This document shows positions 47,818 through 58,504 of a stretch of DNA of 64,000 nt, piece after piece. Under the pieces are notes generated by a model, which ran no database searches, was not told the origin of the DNA, and was given only the letters and a program-made list of their open reading frames with translations. The position numbers were made by a program, and so were the translations under genes. Each line of letters opens with the position of its first letter. Position 1 is the first letter of the stretch. Source of the DNA: Prasinococcaceae sp. CCMP 1430 (taxonomy: Eukaryota; Prasinodermophyta; Palmophyllophyceae; Prasinococcales; Prasinococcaceae); assembly GCA_013416795.1 (NCBI GenBank), contig RQSC01001135.1, positions 27,312 through 91,311 on the forward strand, given 5' to 3'.

Positions 47818-49235
47818 ATGGCGTCCGCCATGCTCAGCACGCGGCGCGCCCCGCGGTGCGCCGCGTGGCCGCGCGCGCCGTCGCGGCGAAGCCCTCCGTG
47901 GGCGGCTACGAGCCGCTCATCGACGGGAGCATCCCGCAGGAGTACTGGGCCAACTACAAGTGCCCTGAGGAGGACGTGGCCGAATGGCGCCGCAACCTCG
48001 ACCTCGAGGCGTTCGGCCGCGACTGCCGCGCGATCGAGAGGGAGCTCAAGGATCAGCAGGGCCAGGAGGACCTGGACCACCTGCAGGGCGTGCTCAACTG
48101 GTCCCTCGGCCTGTACTGGGCCGGCGTGGGCCTGGCCGCCTTCTGCGACCCCATGGCGTTGAACCCGCTGGCCGCAGTGCTCATCTCCACGGCCACCATG
48201 GCGCGGTGGACCATGGTCGGCCACCACGTGTGCCACGGCGGTTACTCGCGCGAGCAGACCACGGAGGAGCGCTTCCACCGCCGCTTCTTCGCGCGCGGCC
48301 TCTTCCGCCGCATCTACGACTGGCTCGACTGGATGGCGCCGGAGGCGTGGGACGCCGAGCACAACAAGATCCACCACTACATGCTCGGCGAGACCGCCGA
48401 CCCCGACCTCGTGGAGCGCAACTTCCTGCAGGTGCGCGCGGGCAACTACGGCCCGGGCATCATGAAGTACCTCGCGGTGGGCTTCCTGATGGCCACCTGG
48501 AAGTGGTTCTACTACGCGCCCAACACCCTCAAGGAGCTCTTCGCGTTGGAGAAGGACCGCGCCGAGAAGCGCGGCGAGGAGCGCCACCAGCCGTTCACCA
48601 CCGGCGCCCAGCCCACCACTGTCACCTTCGCGTTCGAGGAGCTCTTCCGGGGGCGCGTGCGCCCCGCCGTCGAGATGGCCAAGTGCATGCTGCCGTACAT
48701 GGTCATGCAGTTCATGGTGATCCCCGCCGCCGTCGGCGGCGTCGCCTCGCTCTTCGTGGGCGCCGCCGCTGGCGCGGCCGTCGGCCAGCTCGTGCTGCTC
48801 AACATGGTGGTCGCCGAGGTGCTCACCAACATCCACTCCTTCGTGATCATCGCCACCAACCACGTGGGCAACGACATCTACCGCTTCGCCACCCCCGTCA
48901 AGGCCAAGACTGGCGAGTTTTACCTGCGCGCCATCATCGGCTCGGCCAACTTCTGCACGGGCGGCAAGGTCAACGCGGACGGCTCGTACAAGCCCGCCGG
49001 CGTTCGCGGCAACGTCCTGGACTACATGCAGGGCTGGCTCAACTACCAGATCGAGCACCACATGTTCGACAGCCTCTCCATGCTCTCGTACCAGAAGGCG
49101 CAGCCCAAGGTCAAGGCGCTCTGCGAGAAGCACGGCGTGCCCTACGTGCAGCAGAACGTCTTCAAGCGCCTGCAAGTGAGCGTGGACGTCATGGTGGGCA
49201 AGACGGACATGATCCAGTGGGAGTCGGGCAAGTAA
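47818..49235 (+). CDS. Plastid-type acyl-lipid fatty-acid desaturase (one-base frame break in the leader)
   Basis: The mature protein is open from about 47850 to 49235 (roughly 455 residues). Its three histidine boxes are typical of membrane desaturases: GHHVCHGGY, HNKIHHY and QIEHHMFD. The Gln of the third box marks the front-end/delta-type group, but no cytochrome b5 domain is present. Hydrophobic segments lie around GLYWAGVGLAAF, LAAVLISTATMARW and PAAVGGVASLFVGAAAGAAV. The ATG at 47818 (MASAMLSTRRAPR) is out of frame with the body by one base; restoring one base in the C-rich stretch near 47847-47852 would join it to AVRRVAARAVAAKP, a good plastid transit peptide. I infer a sequencing error in a functional gene. 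Substrate position is not predictable here. Confidence 0.88.
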
Positions 49236-49675
49236 GGTGCCCTCAGGAGCCGCAAGCAAAGCGAAGCAAAGCATAATAGCGCCCCCCCCCCCTTCCTCTC
49301 GCCGCGCGCCCCCACTCGTGTGGGCGCGCGCCGACGCGGCGGCGGCGCACAAGGCCAACAGGCCTTTACCCTCCACCACCACCCTCCCCCCACCAACCAG
49401 CCAATTCGCTCAACCCACCCCCTGATTTTGTTTACCATGTGTACTGTAATGTCGTGCGGAGACGCGTAGACGAAAGGGGCGTGCACCCACGTGCATGCCT
49501 GCGTTTGATCTGAAATTCGTGTCGTCCACGCCAGCGTGCGCGCGTCGCGAGCCCTTGAGCGCGGGCGTCGCCGCGCGGAGAGCGGTCGGTGTACAAGACA
49601 GATTGATACAAATGTGACATGCAGCAGGCCGGCTGCTGCTGGACCGCCGGCGTTCGGACCGCCCGCTCGGCACGT
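49236..49675. other. Convergent intergenic region
   Basis: 3' flank of the desaturase and of the methyltransferase-like gene, with C- and CA-rich microsatellite (49280-49410) and an AT-richer stretch (49415-49460). No gene seen. Confidence 0.5.
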
Positions 49676-50617
49676 TCAGCCTGAGACCGCGCGACCCCAA
49701 GCGCCCTTGCTAGCGATGCGCATGAGCACGACGCTCCTGCCCGGCTCCTCGATAGACGGCGCGCTCGAGAGCTCCTCGACGCCGCAGCCAGCCGCATCCA
49801 GCGCATGAAGCACGACGGCCTTGTTCGCAAAGCACTGGGACGCCTCACCGGCGCGGTCGCGGAAGGCGAGCAGGCAATGCGAGGCGGCCCCACGCGGGGA
49901 CAGCAGCGATGCGACAGTCGACACGAAGGGCTCGACCAGCTCCCGCAGCCAGAGCGCCTCGGCCGCGACGACCACATCGGCCCGTCGCGGGTCCGCCCCA
50001 GTGTGTGGGTCGGCGTGCACAGGTTTCGTCCAATCGAGCGTGGTCCATGCCGCGGAGCCATCGCCCACGCGCAGCTCGCCTGCCCATCCACCGTTCTCGC
50101 CGCCGCCCCTGTCGCCGCTCTGGCCGTCACCGGCGGCGGCCGTGGCGTTGCATTTCACGTTCGGCGCGATTGACTGCTCGACCACCGCCGTGAGGTCGGT
50201 GAGTAGCACGCGCGCGCCCGCCGCGGCTAGGCAAAGGCCTGCGAAGCCCGTGCCTGACCCCAGCTCGAGCACTCGGGCGCCGCGCAGGACGTACTCGTAC
50301 GCGCGCTCGTCGCGAGCGGCGCCATCAGCGCCCGTGCCGCCGGCTAAATCCCCCCCCCTGCTGCCGCAGTCGTTGGCACCGTCGACCCGCGGCTTGCCAA
50401 GCATGAGGTCGAGCATGAGGTGCGCGCCCTCCCACACCGAGAATCCCGTGGTCGCCGCGATGGTGTAGTCCTCGTCGAACAGGTTGGCGTCCTGGTAGTC
50501 GTCCTCCTCGAGGTCGCGCCGCGCGATGCGCACGGTGTGGGTCTCCCCGCTGTGACGGCCCCTCACCTCGCGGACCACGTCGGCCGCGTAGTTTGCTTGC
50601 GGGTCCAGAAGCGACAT
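49676..50617 (-). CDS. METTL21/FAM86-like protein lysine methyltransferase
   Basis: A single exon gives 313 residues from ATG 50617. The SAM-binding motif VLELGSGTGFAGLCLAAAGA and the following acidic VLLTDLTAVVE are typical of the class-I methyltransferase group MTF16. The segment TTGFSVWEGAHLMLDLML preceding motif I is also usual, and DVVVAAEALWLRELVEPFVS and CLLAFRDR fit the later strands. These enzymes methylate lysines of chaperones and translation factors; the substrate here is unknown. Residues about 85-105 and 175-195 are Gly/Asp-rich insertions. The start ATG gives MSLLDPQANYAADVV, in line with the family. Confidence 0.75.
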   Translation of the reverse strand: MSLLDPQANYAADVVREVRGRHSGETHTVRIARRDLEEDDYQDANLFDEDYTIAATTGFSVWEGAHLMLDLMLGKPRVDGANDCGSRGGDLAGGTGADGAARDERAYEYVLRGARVLELGSGTGFAGLCLAAAGARVLLTDLTAVVEQSIAPNVKCNATAAAGDGQSGDRGGGENGGWAGELRVGDGSAAWTTLDWTKPVHADPHTGADPRRADVVVAAEALWLRELVEPFVSTVASLLSPRGAASHCLLAFRDRAGEASQCFANKAVVLHALDAAGCGVEELSSAPSIEEPGRSVVLMRIASKGAWGRAVSG

Positions 50618-51179
50618 GGCCGCGCGCGCCGCGCGCCGCCGCGGCGGGCGACGCGCCTGCGCCCCACGCCGCGAGCAGGGCGGCCCGCGGGGCCGCTGCC
50701 GGCGGCCCGCCTGGCGGCGGACGGCCGCGCTCCGAATGGGTTCGAGATGAAACCGTATCTCGAATGCGCGATCAAATTAGCTCAATATGCACGTGGATTG
50801 CTAATAAACCCTATTCAGACATCACGCATGCAACTCGATATGCGCTTCGGTGCCCGAGGCGCGCGCGTCCCCACGCCGCGTAGGCGCTCGCGCCGGCCGC
50901 GGCTGCCTCTGCGCGCTGCGCCGCGCCACGCCGCGCGGTGCCGCGCGCGCGTCGCCCCGATGAAACCGAAAACGCAATCTGGCGGCGCGCGGGCCGGCAA
51001 GGCGCGCACTGGTCCGTCGGTTCCCCTGCGCCGAAACGCGCGCGCGGCTGCGGCCCTGGAGTGGAGGGGGGCGAGCGCAGTGGAGGGAGGAGGGGAAGGT
51101 GTGGGGAAGCCGAGGCGGCGGCGCGCGCGCGCGCGCGCCACATCGCTGCCCACGCCCGTCCAAGCACGACTCAGGAGCC
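50618..51179. other. Divergent intergenic region
   Basis: Between the methyltransferase-like gene (-) and the EF-hand gene (+). GC-rich, with an AT-rich island AATTAGCTCAATATGC at about 50776-50791 and CTAATAAACCC at about 50801. No gene is supported. Confidence 0.45.
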
Positions 51180-52287
51180 ATGGCTTCCGTCCTCGAGTGG
51201 ATCACGTCCAAGGTCAGCCTCCTCGGGACGCGCCTCACGAAGCACCCGCGCTTCGAGCAAGCTGCCAAGGAGGCCTTCGAACTCAACGACATCACCGGCG
51301 ATGGCATGCTCAACAACCGCGAGCTGCACGGTGAGGGCGCGCGCACCGGGAGGGAGGGATGGAGGGGCAGGGGGCCGACGATCGCGCGCAGCCCGCCGCG
51401 CGCCAGCCCGGGCACCGGCGCGGCCGCGGGCCGTGCGAGCGCGCCCGGTGCGCGTGCGCGCTGGCAACCATGCGCGCGTGCTGGTCTTGGAACGAGCACG
51501 ATCGATGGCGCCCGCGCAGTGAGCTCGCGCTGACCTCCCCGTCCGTGGCGATGCCTCCACGCGCGCAACCCGCGCCCTCCCGCTGCTCGGCGCTCGCAGT
51601 GACGCTCACCCTGTTCGTGCGCACGATCAACTCGAAGCTGCCGGTCGACTTGAAGTTGCCCACCTTGGAGGAGACCACCGCGATGCTCGAGGAGTTCGAC
51701 GCGGACAACAACTCGCATCTCGACTTCGGTGCGTGGATGGTGGAGCCAGCCTGCCTGCACGGATGCGATTGCGCGAGTGCGCGGGTGCGCACCTGCCTGA
51801 CGGACACGACGACCGCGCCAAAGCGGACCGCCGCCAGCGCGCGCGGGCGTGCGCAGTGACAGACGCAGCTGTGTGTGGCAGAGTGTGTGTGATCGCAACG
51901 ACGCGAGCTTGCTGACGTGTGAACAACCAACCCGCCGCCCCCATCCCCACCCACACCCACACCCCCACACTCCACCCACCACCCGCCATGCGCGCGCGCG
52001 CGCCCGCCTCAAAACGCCCTTGCCTGCAACCGCTCGCCCCGCTGCCCTCTCCCGCCGGGCGCCCAATTCCCACAGAGGAGTTCAAGGAGCTCATCAAGGC
52101 CATGCTCAGCAAGCCCAAGTACAGCGTGCCGCTGCAGGTGCTCAAGACCGTCGCCGCGCAGATGCTGCTCATCCCCACCGTGGCGCGCTTCGCCAAGGAG
52201 AACGTGCAGGCGCTCAAGGGGACTCCCGACATCATGGTCGTGCCTGCGATCCAGGCCGCGTGCACGACCATGGGCATCAAGTTCTAA
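51180..52287 (+). CDS. EF-hand calcium-binding protein, three exons
   Basis: Exons 51180-51330, 51600-51728 and 52076-52287 join in phase 1 both times (269- and 347-bp introns with GTGAGG and GTGCGT donors), giving 163 residues. EF-hand 1 is FELNDITGDGMLNNRELH (residues about 33-50) and EF-hand 2 is EFDADNNSHLDFEEFKEL (about 84-101). Both loops keep the acidic 1, 3, 5 and 12 positions. A C-terminal helical region of 60 residues (VLKTVAAQMLLIPTVARF; PAIQAACTTMGIKF) is unusual for a calmodulin-like protein and may bind membrane or another protein. The exon 2/3 junction falls inside EF-hand 2. The N-terminus MASVLEWITSK has no clear signal. The function beyond calcium sensing is unknown. Confidence 0.85.
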
Positions 52288-52735
52288 GCTCTTGGAGCAA
52301 ACTCGTGGCGCCGCCAGGGGAGGTCGTGGGTTCGCACACACCACGTGCCGCAGACGGCGGGGAGGGAGGACCCGCGGCCGTAAGCAGCAGTCCTGCGCAA
52401 TCATCGCATCTCCGCGTCGGTCGCACCGCGCCGTCCGCGCTCGCACGCGTGCCCTAGTGCTTACGCTCTGTTGCGCTGCTGCCGCGCGCATGCACGAGGG
52501 CGAGCACCGCGCGAAGCGCATGGGGCGCTTTCTCTTTCTTATTGTCGCAACCGAGGCCTGCTCCTCGGGATGCCCCAGTCCGCCGGTCGGCGACGACGAG
52601 CGCGCGAGGCGCTTGGTCGCTCACCGCTCGATCTCACTCCATGCCTCCCGTGCTGATGGTCAGCTCTGACTGAACGAAATGTAAACGCCAGCTACGCGCC
52701 TCGGGGCAGCCAGACGCAGCCAGCGCCAGGCAGCC
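52288..52735. other. Convergent intergenic region
   Basis: No gene seen. About 450 bp of 3' flank between the EF-hand gene (+) and UGDH (-), with no repeats of note. Confidence 0.5.
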
Positions 52736-54567
52736 TCAGACCGCGCGCCCGCCCGCGCCAAATGAGCCGCCGTTGGCACGCGCGCCGGGGCTGGCCATCG
52801 GGCTCGGGGCTTCGCTCACGGCAAGCGCGCTCATGTTGGGCTTGCCGATGCCGTGGCACTCGAAGCCGATGTCGCAGAGCCGGCGCAGCGGAAGCACGTT
52901 GCGCCCGTCGAACGCAAACGCGGGCTTCTCCATGCCAGCGTATATCCTCGCGAAGTCGAGCAGCGCGAACTCGTCCCACTCGGTGAGCACGAGCAGCGCG
53001 TGCGCGCCCTCGCAGGCGCCGTAGGCGTCGTTGCAGATCTCCACCTTTGGGGCGAAGGCGGTGCCCTTGTAGTTGGGCGGCGCGTTGTGCGCCGGGCCGT
53101 AAGGCGAGGGACCCTCGAGCTCGAGGTCTGCGGTGATCTGCTCGGCGCTCACCTTGGGGTCGTAGATGGCGACGCGCGCGCCATCCACGAGCAGCGCCTT
53201 GCACACGTCGATGGCCGCCGACTCACGCGTGTCGCCGGTGTCCTTCTTGAAGGCGAAGCCCAGCACGGCAATGCGCTTGTTGGTGACCGTGTTGAAGAGC
53301 GCCCTGATGACGTTCGTGGTGAATCTGTTCTTCTGGTAGTCGTTCATGCTCACCGTGCTCGCCCAGTAGTCGGCCACCTCGGTCAGGCCCAGCGTGCTGG
53401 CGATGTAGCTCAGGTTCAGAATGTCCTTCTGGAAACAGCTGCCGCCGAAGCCCACCGAGGCCTTGAGGAACTTGGGCCCGATGCGCGAGTCGATGCCGAT
53501 GGCCTGTGCCACCTGGTCCACGTCCGCGCCGGTGGCCTCGCAGATGGCCGAGATGGAGTTGATGGACGAGATGCGCTGCGCGAGGAAGGCGTTGGCCACC
53601 AGCTTGGAGAGCTCGCTCGACCACAGGTTGGTGGTCAGGATGCGCTCGCGGGGCACCCAGTGGGCGTACACGTCCGCCAGCGTCTTGGCGGCGAGCAGCC
53701 CGCTATCCGTCTGCCGCCCACCGATGAGCACGCGGTCGGGCTCGGCGAGGTCATCCATGGCCGTGCCCTCCGCGAGGAACTCGGGGTTTGACAGCACGTC
53801 GAAGTGCACGTTGGGCGCGGCGTTGGCGCGCAGGATAGCCTCGATGGTGGAGGCGGTCTTGACGGGCACGGTTGACTTCTCCACGACGATGGTGTCCTTG
53901 TGGCACACGCGCGCCACCGACCTCGCGGCGCTCTGCGCCATTGAGAGGTCCGCGGCGCGCCCCGCGCCCATCCCTGCGCTCTTGGTGGGGGTGTTCACAG
54001 CGATGAAGACGATGTCCGCCGTCGCGAGTACGCTCTCGTCGGTCGTGAAGAAGAGGTTGCGCCCGCGCGTGGCGCGCACAACCTCAGTGAGCCCCGGCTC
54101 GTAGATGGGCAGCTCGTCGGACTCCCACGCAGCGATGCGCGGCGCGCTGAGGTCGAAGAGCGTCACGCGTATTTCGGGGCACTGCGCTCCCGCGCAGTGC
54201 CGGCGGCGCGTCGCAAGGCGCGTCGCGTGTCAGAGAGCGTGAGCGTACGGGCTGCCTGTCAGGTCGCCGCACTTTGAGCGCGTCGATGCCTCTTCCTCCT
54301 CGGCGACGGCGAAGGCCGGCTCGGGCCATGCTGGGCGCACACGCTCGACGCGCTCATGCACGCCGACGACGCGAGGATGGCACCCTCTCCAGGCCCCTCC
54401 ACTCCTTTCGCGCTTTCCTCCGGCCCTGCCAGTGCGCCTGGACGCCCGCCGCGCGCTCGCACCTTGTGCGCGATCATCGCCATGGTCGGCCCGCCGACGT
54501 ACCCCGCGCCGACGCACACGATGTGCATCTTGGAGGCATCCGCGGGCGCCGCCATCATCACCACCAT
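52736..54567 (-). CDS. UGDH: UDP-glucose 6-dehydrogenase
   Basis: Exons 54567-54463 and 54181-52736 join in phase 0 (281-bp GTGCGA...GCGCAG intron), giving 516 residues. The enzyme oxidises UDP-glucose to UDP-glucuronate with two NAD+, feeding cell-wall and glycan synthesis in the cytosol. The NAD-binding loop is VCVGAGYVG (residues 17-25). Also seen are [41 protein letters not shown], the active Cys in [11 protein letters not shown], and [15 protein letters not shown]. The intron separates the first 35 residues and ends just before [12 protein letters not shown] short Gly/Ala/Ser tail follows the family end. The start [11 protein letters not shown] is the first ATG with a natural spacing to the Rossmann loop. 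Confidence 0.95.
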
Positions 54568-55471
54568 GCGCCTGCCCCGCCCCGCGGTGCCCTCCGCCCC
54601 GCCTCGTCCCAACCACCCCTCTCCGCAGGTCTGCCGCTGCCCCCGGCGCCGCGCGTGCGCGCCGTGTGGTGGCGCCGGGGCGGAGACCCACCCCAGCTCC
54701 CCCACCCCGCGCGCGCCCGTGCCTCAATTGCGCCCTGCGCGGCTGTTAGCGCCCCCGCGCGAGAGAGAGCGCGCGCGGACGCGCGCCATCGGGCGGGCGG
54801 CGACCCGCGGACGGGTGTTGTGCATTCGCATTCGCAACATCCCAAGGGGCGATGGCGCGCCTCGAAATTCGAGGCGAGTGCTGCGACCAGCCACAACACA
54901 ACACCCTCTCCTCGGCGGGGCGGGCGTGAAGAAAGAAGGCATCGACCGCCGAAAAGGTGCCTGTCACCAACAGCCGACCGACCGAGGGGTCGAATGCACG
55001 TGACAAACGCCTCAGTCTCAGTGCCAGCAACAATGTTGGAAGCGTGCCACGGAATCGAATTCGTGGTGCGCGCGGACGGCCGCCGGTGCCGGGAACGCAT
55101 TCGGCAGAGCGCGCACCTGGCCAGTTTCGCTCCCGTGCCGTTGCGTGTGCGTTGGCGAGCGCGCGCGCCTGCGCCTCGGTGTTCGGCCGCTGGCGTGCGC
55201 GCGCGCCCGCACGCAGACCCACACCGACACACGCACGCACACGCACGCAACGGGCCCCACCCGGGGGCCACATGCCACGAGGGCGCAAGGCGGACGGCAG
55301 GCGCGGGGTCCGCCGCGCCCGCCGCTGTGTGCGAGGCGCGGCGCGGCATTGCCACTGCCCTCGCTTGCGGCCCTTGCGCCGCAGCGCGGCGGGGCCCGCC
55401 CGGCTTTTGGAATGGGACGCTGCTGCGGGACCCGTCTGGCGGCGCGTGGGGAGCGGAGGCGGACGGGAGGA
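54568..55471. other. Divergent intergenic region
   Basis: About 900 bp between UGDH (-) and a secreted protein (+). It contains a CA/CG microsatellite (CACGCACACGCACGCA at about 55230) and GC-rich sequence with long accidental frames. No gene supported. Confidence 0.45.
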
Positions 55472-56392
55472 ATGCGAGAAAGGGGGCGCGTGGCAGGCGC
55501 GGCAGGGCTGACCCTGGCAGCGCTCGTGGCCGTCGCGGGCCTAGCACATGCGCCGCGCTGTTCGGCTGCGGCGCTGGGAGCGGCCCGGAGTGCGTCGGCT
55601 GGGGCGAGGGGCTTCTTCAAGCGCGGTTCCGTGGATGCGCGGAGCGTCGCGCAAAATTCTGTGCGAGCGCATGCCCACCAGCGCGAGGATGAGCTAGGCC
55701 GGCAATCGGAGCCAGCTGGCGGCCACGGAGACGACCAAGGGTGGGACCTGACCCATTCGCACGGCGTGCTCGTCCTCTCCGACGGCGAGGCGTCATGCAG
55801 CGAGGGGCCGCGCGGCGAGGCCTTCGCCGGGCTCGTCCGGTGTAAGCTGCGCGCCACCGTGGTCGGCGCGGCCGCGGTTCGTGTGGGCGGTGCCCATCGT
55901 CCCGCTGAAGCGCGGACCGCAGTGAGCGCTCCCGTCGGGAGCACGGTTGCCGAGCGCAACGCATACGAGGTGCAGCGAGTGAATGCCACGGAGGCGGTGC
56001 ACGCGGCGCGCGCCGGTGCACCCGGGGGGGCTCTGGCACAGGCGCGCGTGTCGCTCGCGTACGCACGCGCCGCCAACTCCTCGCGGTGGGAGGAGACCAT
56101 GCTGTGGGTCGAGGACGTAGGAGTCGACGAGGAGAACGGCGCCGGCGATGACTCTGGCATGGCATCAGTCGTGCTCGACGCGCGGGTGAATGGACTGGCG
56201 GCGGCCCCCGCGCCGGTCTTCGCGCGTGGATATCTCGTGCTGGGCGTCGACAAGCAAATGCTCCCTGGCGACACGCTTGCCTGGTGCGCCGCCCCGCCTG
56301 CTGGTGCGGGTTCGGCTGCGACTGCGTGCTGTCAGCGGCTGCGCGACCGCGCGGCCAAGACATGCCAGAGGCCGCGGGCCGTCGCACGCTGA
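55472..56392 (+). CDS. Unrecognised secreted protein with signal peptide
   Basis: ATG 55472 encodes 306 residues. MRERGRVAGAAGLTLAALVA followed by VAGLAHA is a clear signal peptide. I do not recognise the mature protein. It holds several scattered Cys (SEGPRGEAFAGLVRCKLRAT; LAWCAAPPAG; ACCQRLRD) and N-glycosylation-type sites (NAT near residue 172; NSS near residue 202), which fit an extracellular or cell-surface role. Mixed hydrophobic stretches (VVGAAAVRVGG; VFARGYLVLGVDKQML) suggest beta strands. The frame is open upstream to 55145; the ATG before the signal peptide is preferred. No introns are visible. Confidence 0.5.
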   Translation: MRERGRVAGAAGLTLAALVAVAGLAHAPRCSAAALGAARSASAGARGFFKRGSVDARSVAQNSVRAHAHQREDELGRQSEPAGGHGDDQGWDLTHSHGVLVLSDGEASCSEGPRGEAFAGLVRCKLRATVVGAAAVRVGGAHRPAEARTAVSAPVGSTVAERNAYEVQRVNATEAVHAARAGAPGGALAQARVSLAYARAANSSRWEETMLWVEDVGVDEENGAGDDSGMASVVLDARVNGLAAAPAPVFARGYLVLGVDKQMLPGDTLAWCAAPPAGAGSAATACCQRLRDRAAKTCQRPRAVAR

Positions 56393-56563
56393 TGCAAGCG
56401 TATCCTTAGATTATACGTAGTGGGGTCATTGTCATGACGGCTCCTCTCGTGCCCCCGTTCTCTTCGCTCGTATGTGGCGCTGTGCGCGAGACGTCATGAC
56501 GCGCGCAAAGCCTGTAATCGCGGACGCCTCAGCGCCTGAGCACCTTTATTGCGCCGTGTGCGT

Positions 56564-58504
56564 TCAGGACGCCGCGTCGGCGGTCACTCTCGACGAGCGC
56601 CGACTCGCCGCCCGCGGCCCCGCGCCGACGAAGGCGAAGGTCTTTGCGTGCGTCTTGCGCGCCTTGCGCGCCTCGCGGGCGGCTTCCTCGGTAGCGTTGC
56701 GCTCGCGGGCTGTGGCGGCGGCGGCCTTCGCGAGCGCGGTGAAGCGGTCGTCAGCGGATGGGGGTGCGTCGCCGTTCGCTGCGGCGTCCCTGTTGGCGAC
56801 ATGCCTACGCACGTCGGGCGACGCCCTGGCCATGGCCAGGCCGTCGGCGAGCTTCTCAATGTCCGCGCGAATCTCGCGCTTGAGCCTCCTCTTCTTCAGC
56901 CTCCCGCCGCTCACCGAATCTTCGGCATTGCTGCCGTCGCGACGGGCTTTGACGGCCGCATCGTCCAGCGCGCGCTCGCGCAGCTGCGTCGCGTGCTCCG
57001 CCAGCGACACTACGAGCGCCTGTGCACGCGACAGGAGCCCGCTGCTTTGATGGGCGCTTGCACCGCCCACCGCCGTGGCAGAGTGCGCCGCCGCCGTCGG
57101 AGCTTGCGCGGACGCATCGCTGACCCCACCGTGCGTGATGCTCTGCAGCGCGCGCGCCACGATGCCGCGGAGAGCGGACAGCACAGGGGCGCTCGCGCCG
57201 CCGGAATCGCCGCGCGCAGCCGCGAGCGCCGGCTCCATGACGATCGAGACGGCAGACGTCGGACCAAGGGCGGATTGCGAGCGCCGTGCGTGCGCGCGCA
57301 CGCGCCTTGCGGCCGCGACGAGCGCCCCACCCGCCACGCCCGCGGCAACACCCACTGCAGCCGCGCGCGCGATCACTTTGATTGTCTCGAGGCACGCACC
57401 GCCACCGACCGCCAGCCGCGAAGAGGCGCGAACGTCCGCTTCCCCACGAAGCCGCGGTGCGCTCGGTGGGGCGGCAGGGGTCGGCGCGAGGTCGGGGGCT
57501 GGTGTGATCGCGCCAGAGTTGCTCTCCGCAGAATCAGGCACAGTCAAACCGGTGACGCTGCACCTGTTGGGATCGCCACTCGCTGCGAAGGCCATGCGCC
57601 GCGCGCCCTCGCTCGGCGAGAGGGGTGTCCTCGGCGAGCGGACGCCATCGTCCTCGCTCTCCGCAGTGAGGGCGTGAACGCACGCCTGCGCCAAGGGGTA
57701 CTGATGGGACGCCGCTGTGCATGTCGTCGCGCCAGATCGGGCAGCGTCGATGCTGCCGCCAGTGCTAGCGCTCGCCGCCGCCGCCTCGTTCCGACCGCCT
57801 GCGTGGCTGTAGACGCGCTCTTGGGGCGCGCGAGACGATGGTGCTGCACTGCGACGCGGCTGCGAGCCCTCCCCTCCGACGTCGTCGTCGGATGGGTCGA
57901 CGACGCCTTCCTCTTCGGTGTGGAATGACTGCGCGCACGATGCGATCCGCGGAGCGCACGAGCTGCTCTTGTTGGCCATCGACGGGCTTGGCTCGATGTT
58001 CACGGCACCGGCGTCGCGCAGGACGCCGCCCGTCGCCGTGGCTCCATTGCTGTTGGGAGGTCGGGGCGGCTGGCGAGAGCGCTGCGCGCTCTGCACGACG
58101 GCGTCGCGGGCACCGACGGCCCCAGCGCTGCGCGGCGCGAAGACTGGCGCCGCGGCGAATGAGCTCGTGGGCGTAGCAGACGGCGGCGTGATCAGCGCCG
58201 GCGGCGCGCGCGCGCCCACCTGGCGGGCCACATCCTCCGACAGGGAGCGTCCGCCCGGGCTGGCGCTGCCTGCATCGACCACGATGTCAAAGACGCGACC
58301 GCCCACGGCGGTCGCGTCGACAATCGCGGCCGCCATCCTCTCTCTGTCGATGCGTGCCTGGTCGGCGCAGACGATCGCCCCCTTTGATGCCGGTTGCGCG
58401 CGCAGCAGTGTGGTGCCTGGCGGGCGAGCGGTGCGCCGCAGCGCCGCGCAGCGCCGCGCAGCGCCGCGCTTCCCGCAGCGCGCATGCAGCGGCGCGGCGC
58501 GCAT
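56564..58504 (-). CDS. Unrecognised low-complexity protein with one possible membrane helix
   Basis: Up to 646 residues are open from ATG 58504; an internal ATG at 58336 (MAAAIVDATAVGGRV) is an equally possible start, giving 590. No known domain was seen. Most of the protein is Ala/Ser/Pro/Arg-rich. Residues about 370-400 (IKVIARAAAVGVAAGVAGGA) form a hydrophobic segment that may be a membrane helix. The C-terminal 200 residues are charged and helical (LKKRRLKREIRADIEKLADG; AKAAAATARERNATEEAARE), possibly coiled coil. Codon use looks like the genuine genes nearby. Confidence that it is real coding DNA is moderate. Confidence 0.45.
   Translation of the reverse strand: MRAAPLHARCGKRGAARRCAALRRTARPPGTTLLRAQPASKGAIVCADQARIDRERMAAAIVDATAVGGRVFDIVVDAGSASPGGRSLSEDVARQVGARAPPALITPPSATPTSSFAAAPVFAPRSAGAVGARDAVVQSAQRSRQPPRPPNSNGATATGGVLRDAGAVNIEPSPSMANKSSSCAPRIASCAQSFHTEEEGVVDPSDDDVGGEGSQPRRSAAPSSRAPQERVYSHAGGRNEAAAASASTGGSIDAARSGATTCTAASHQYPLAQACVHALTAESEDDGVRSPRTPLSPSEGARRMAFAASGDPNRCSVTGLTVPDSAESNSGAITPAPDLAPTPAAPPSAPRLRGEADVRASSRLAVGGGACLETIKVIARAAAVGVAAGVAGGALVAAARRVRAHARRSQSALGPTSAVSIVMEPALAAARGDSGGASAPVLSALRGIVARALQSITHGGVSDASAQAPTAAAHSATAVGGASAHQSSGLLSRAQALVVSLAEHATQLRERALDDAAVKARRDGSNAEDSVSGGRLKKRRLKREIRADIEKLADGLAMARASPDVRRHVANRDAAANGDAPPSADDRFTALAKAAAATARERNATEEAAREARKARKTHAKTFAFVGAGPRAASRRSSRVTADAAS

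Noticed and set aside
55145-55471. N-terminal extension of the secreted-protein frame
   Set aside because: Composition is CA-repeat derived (Thr/His/Arg); the signal peptide at 55472 marks a better start.
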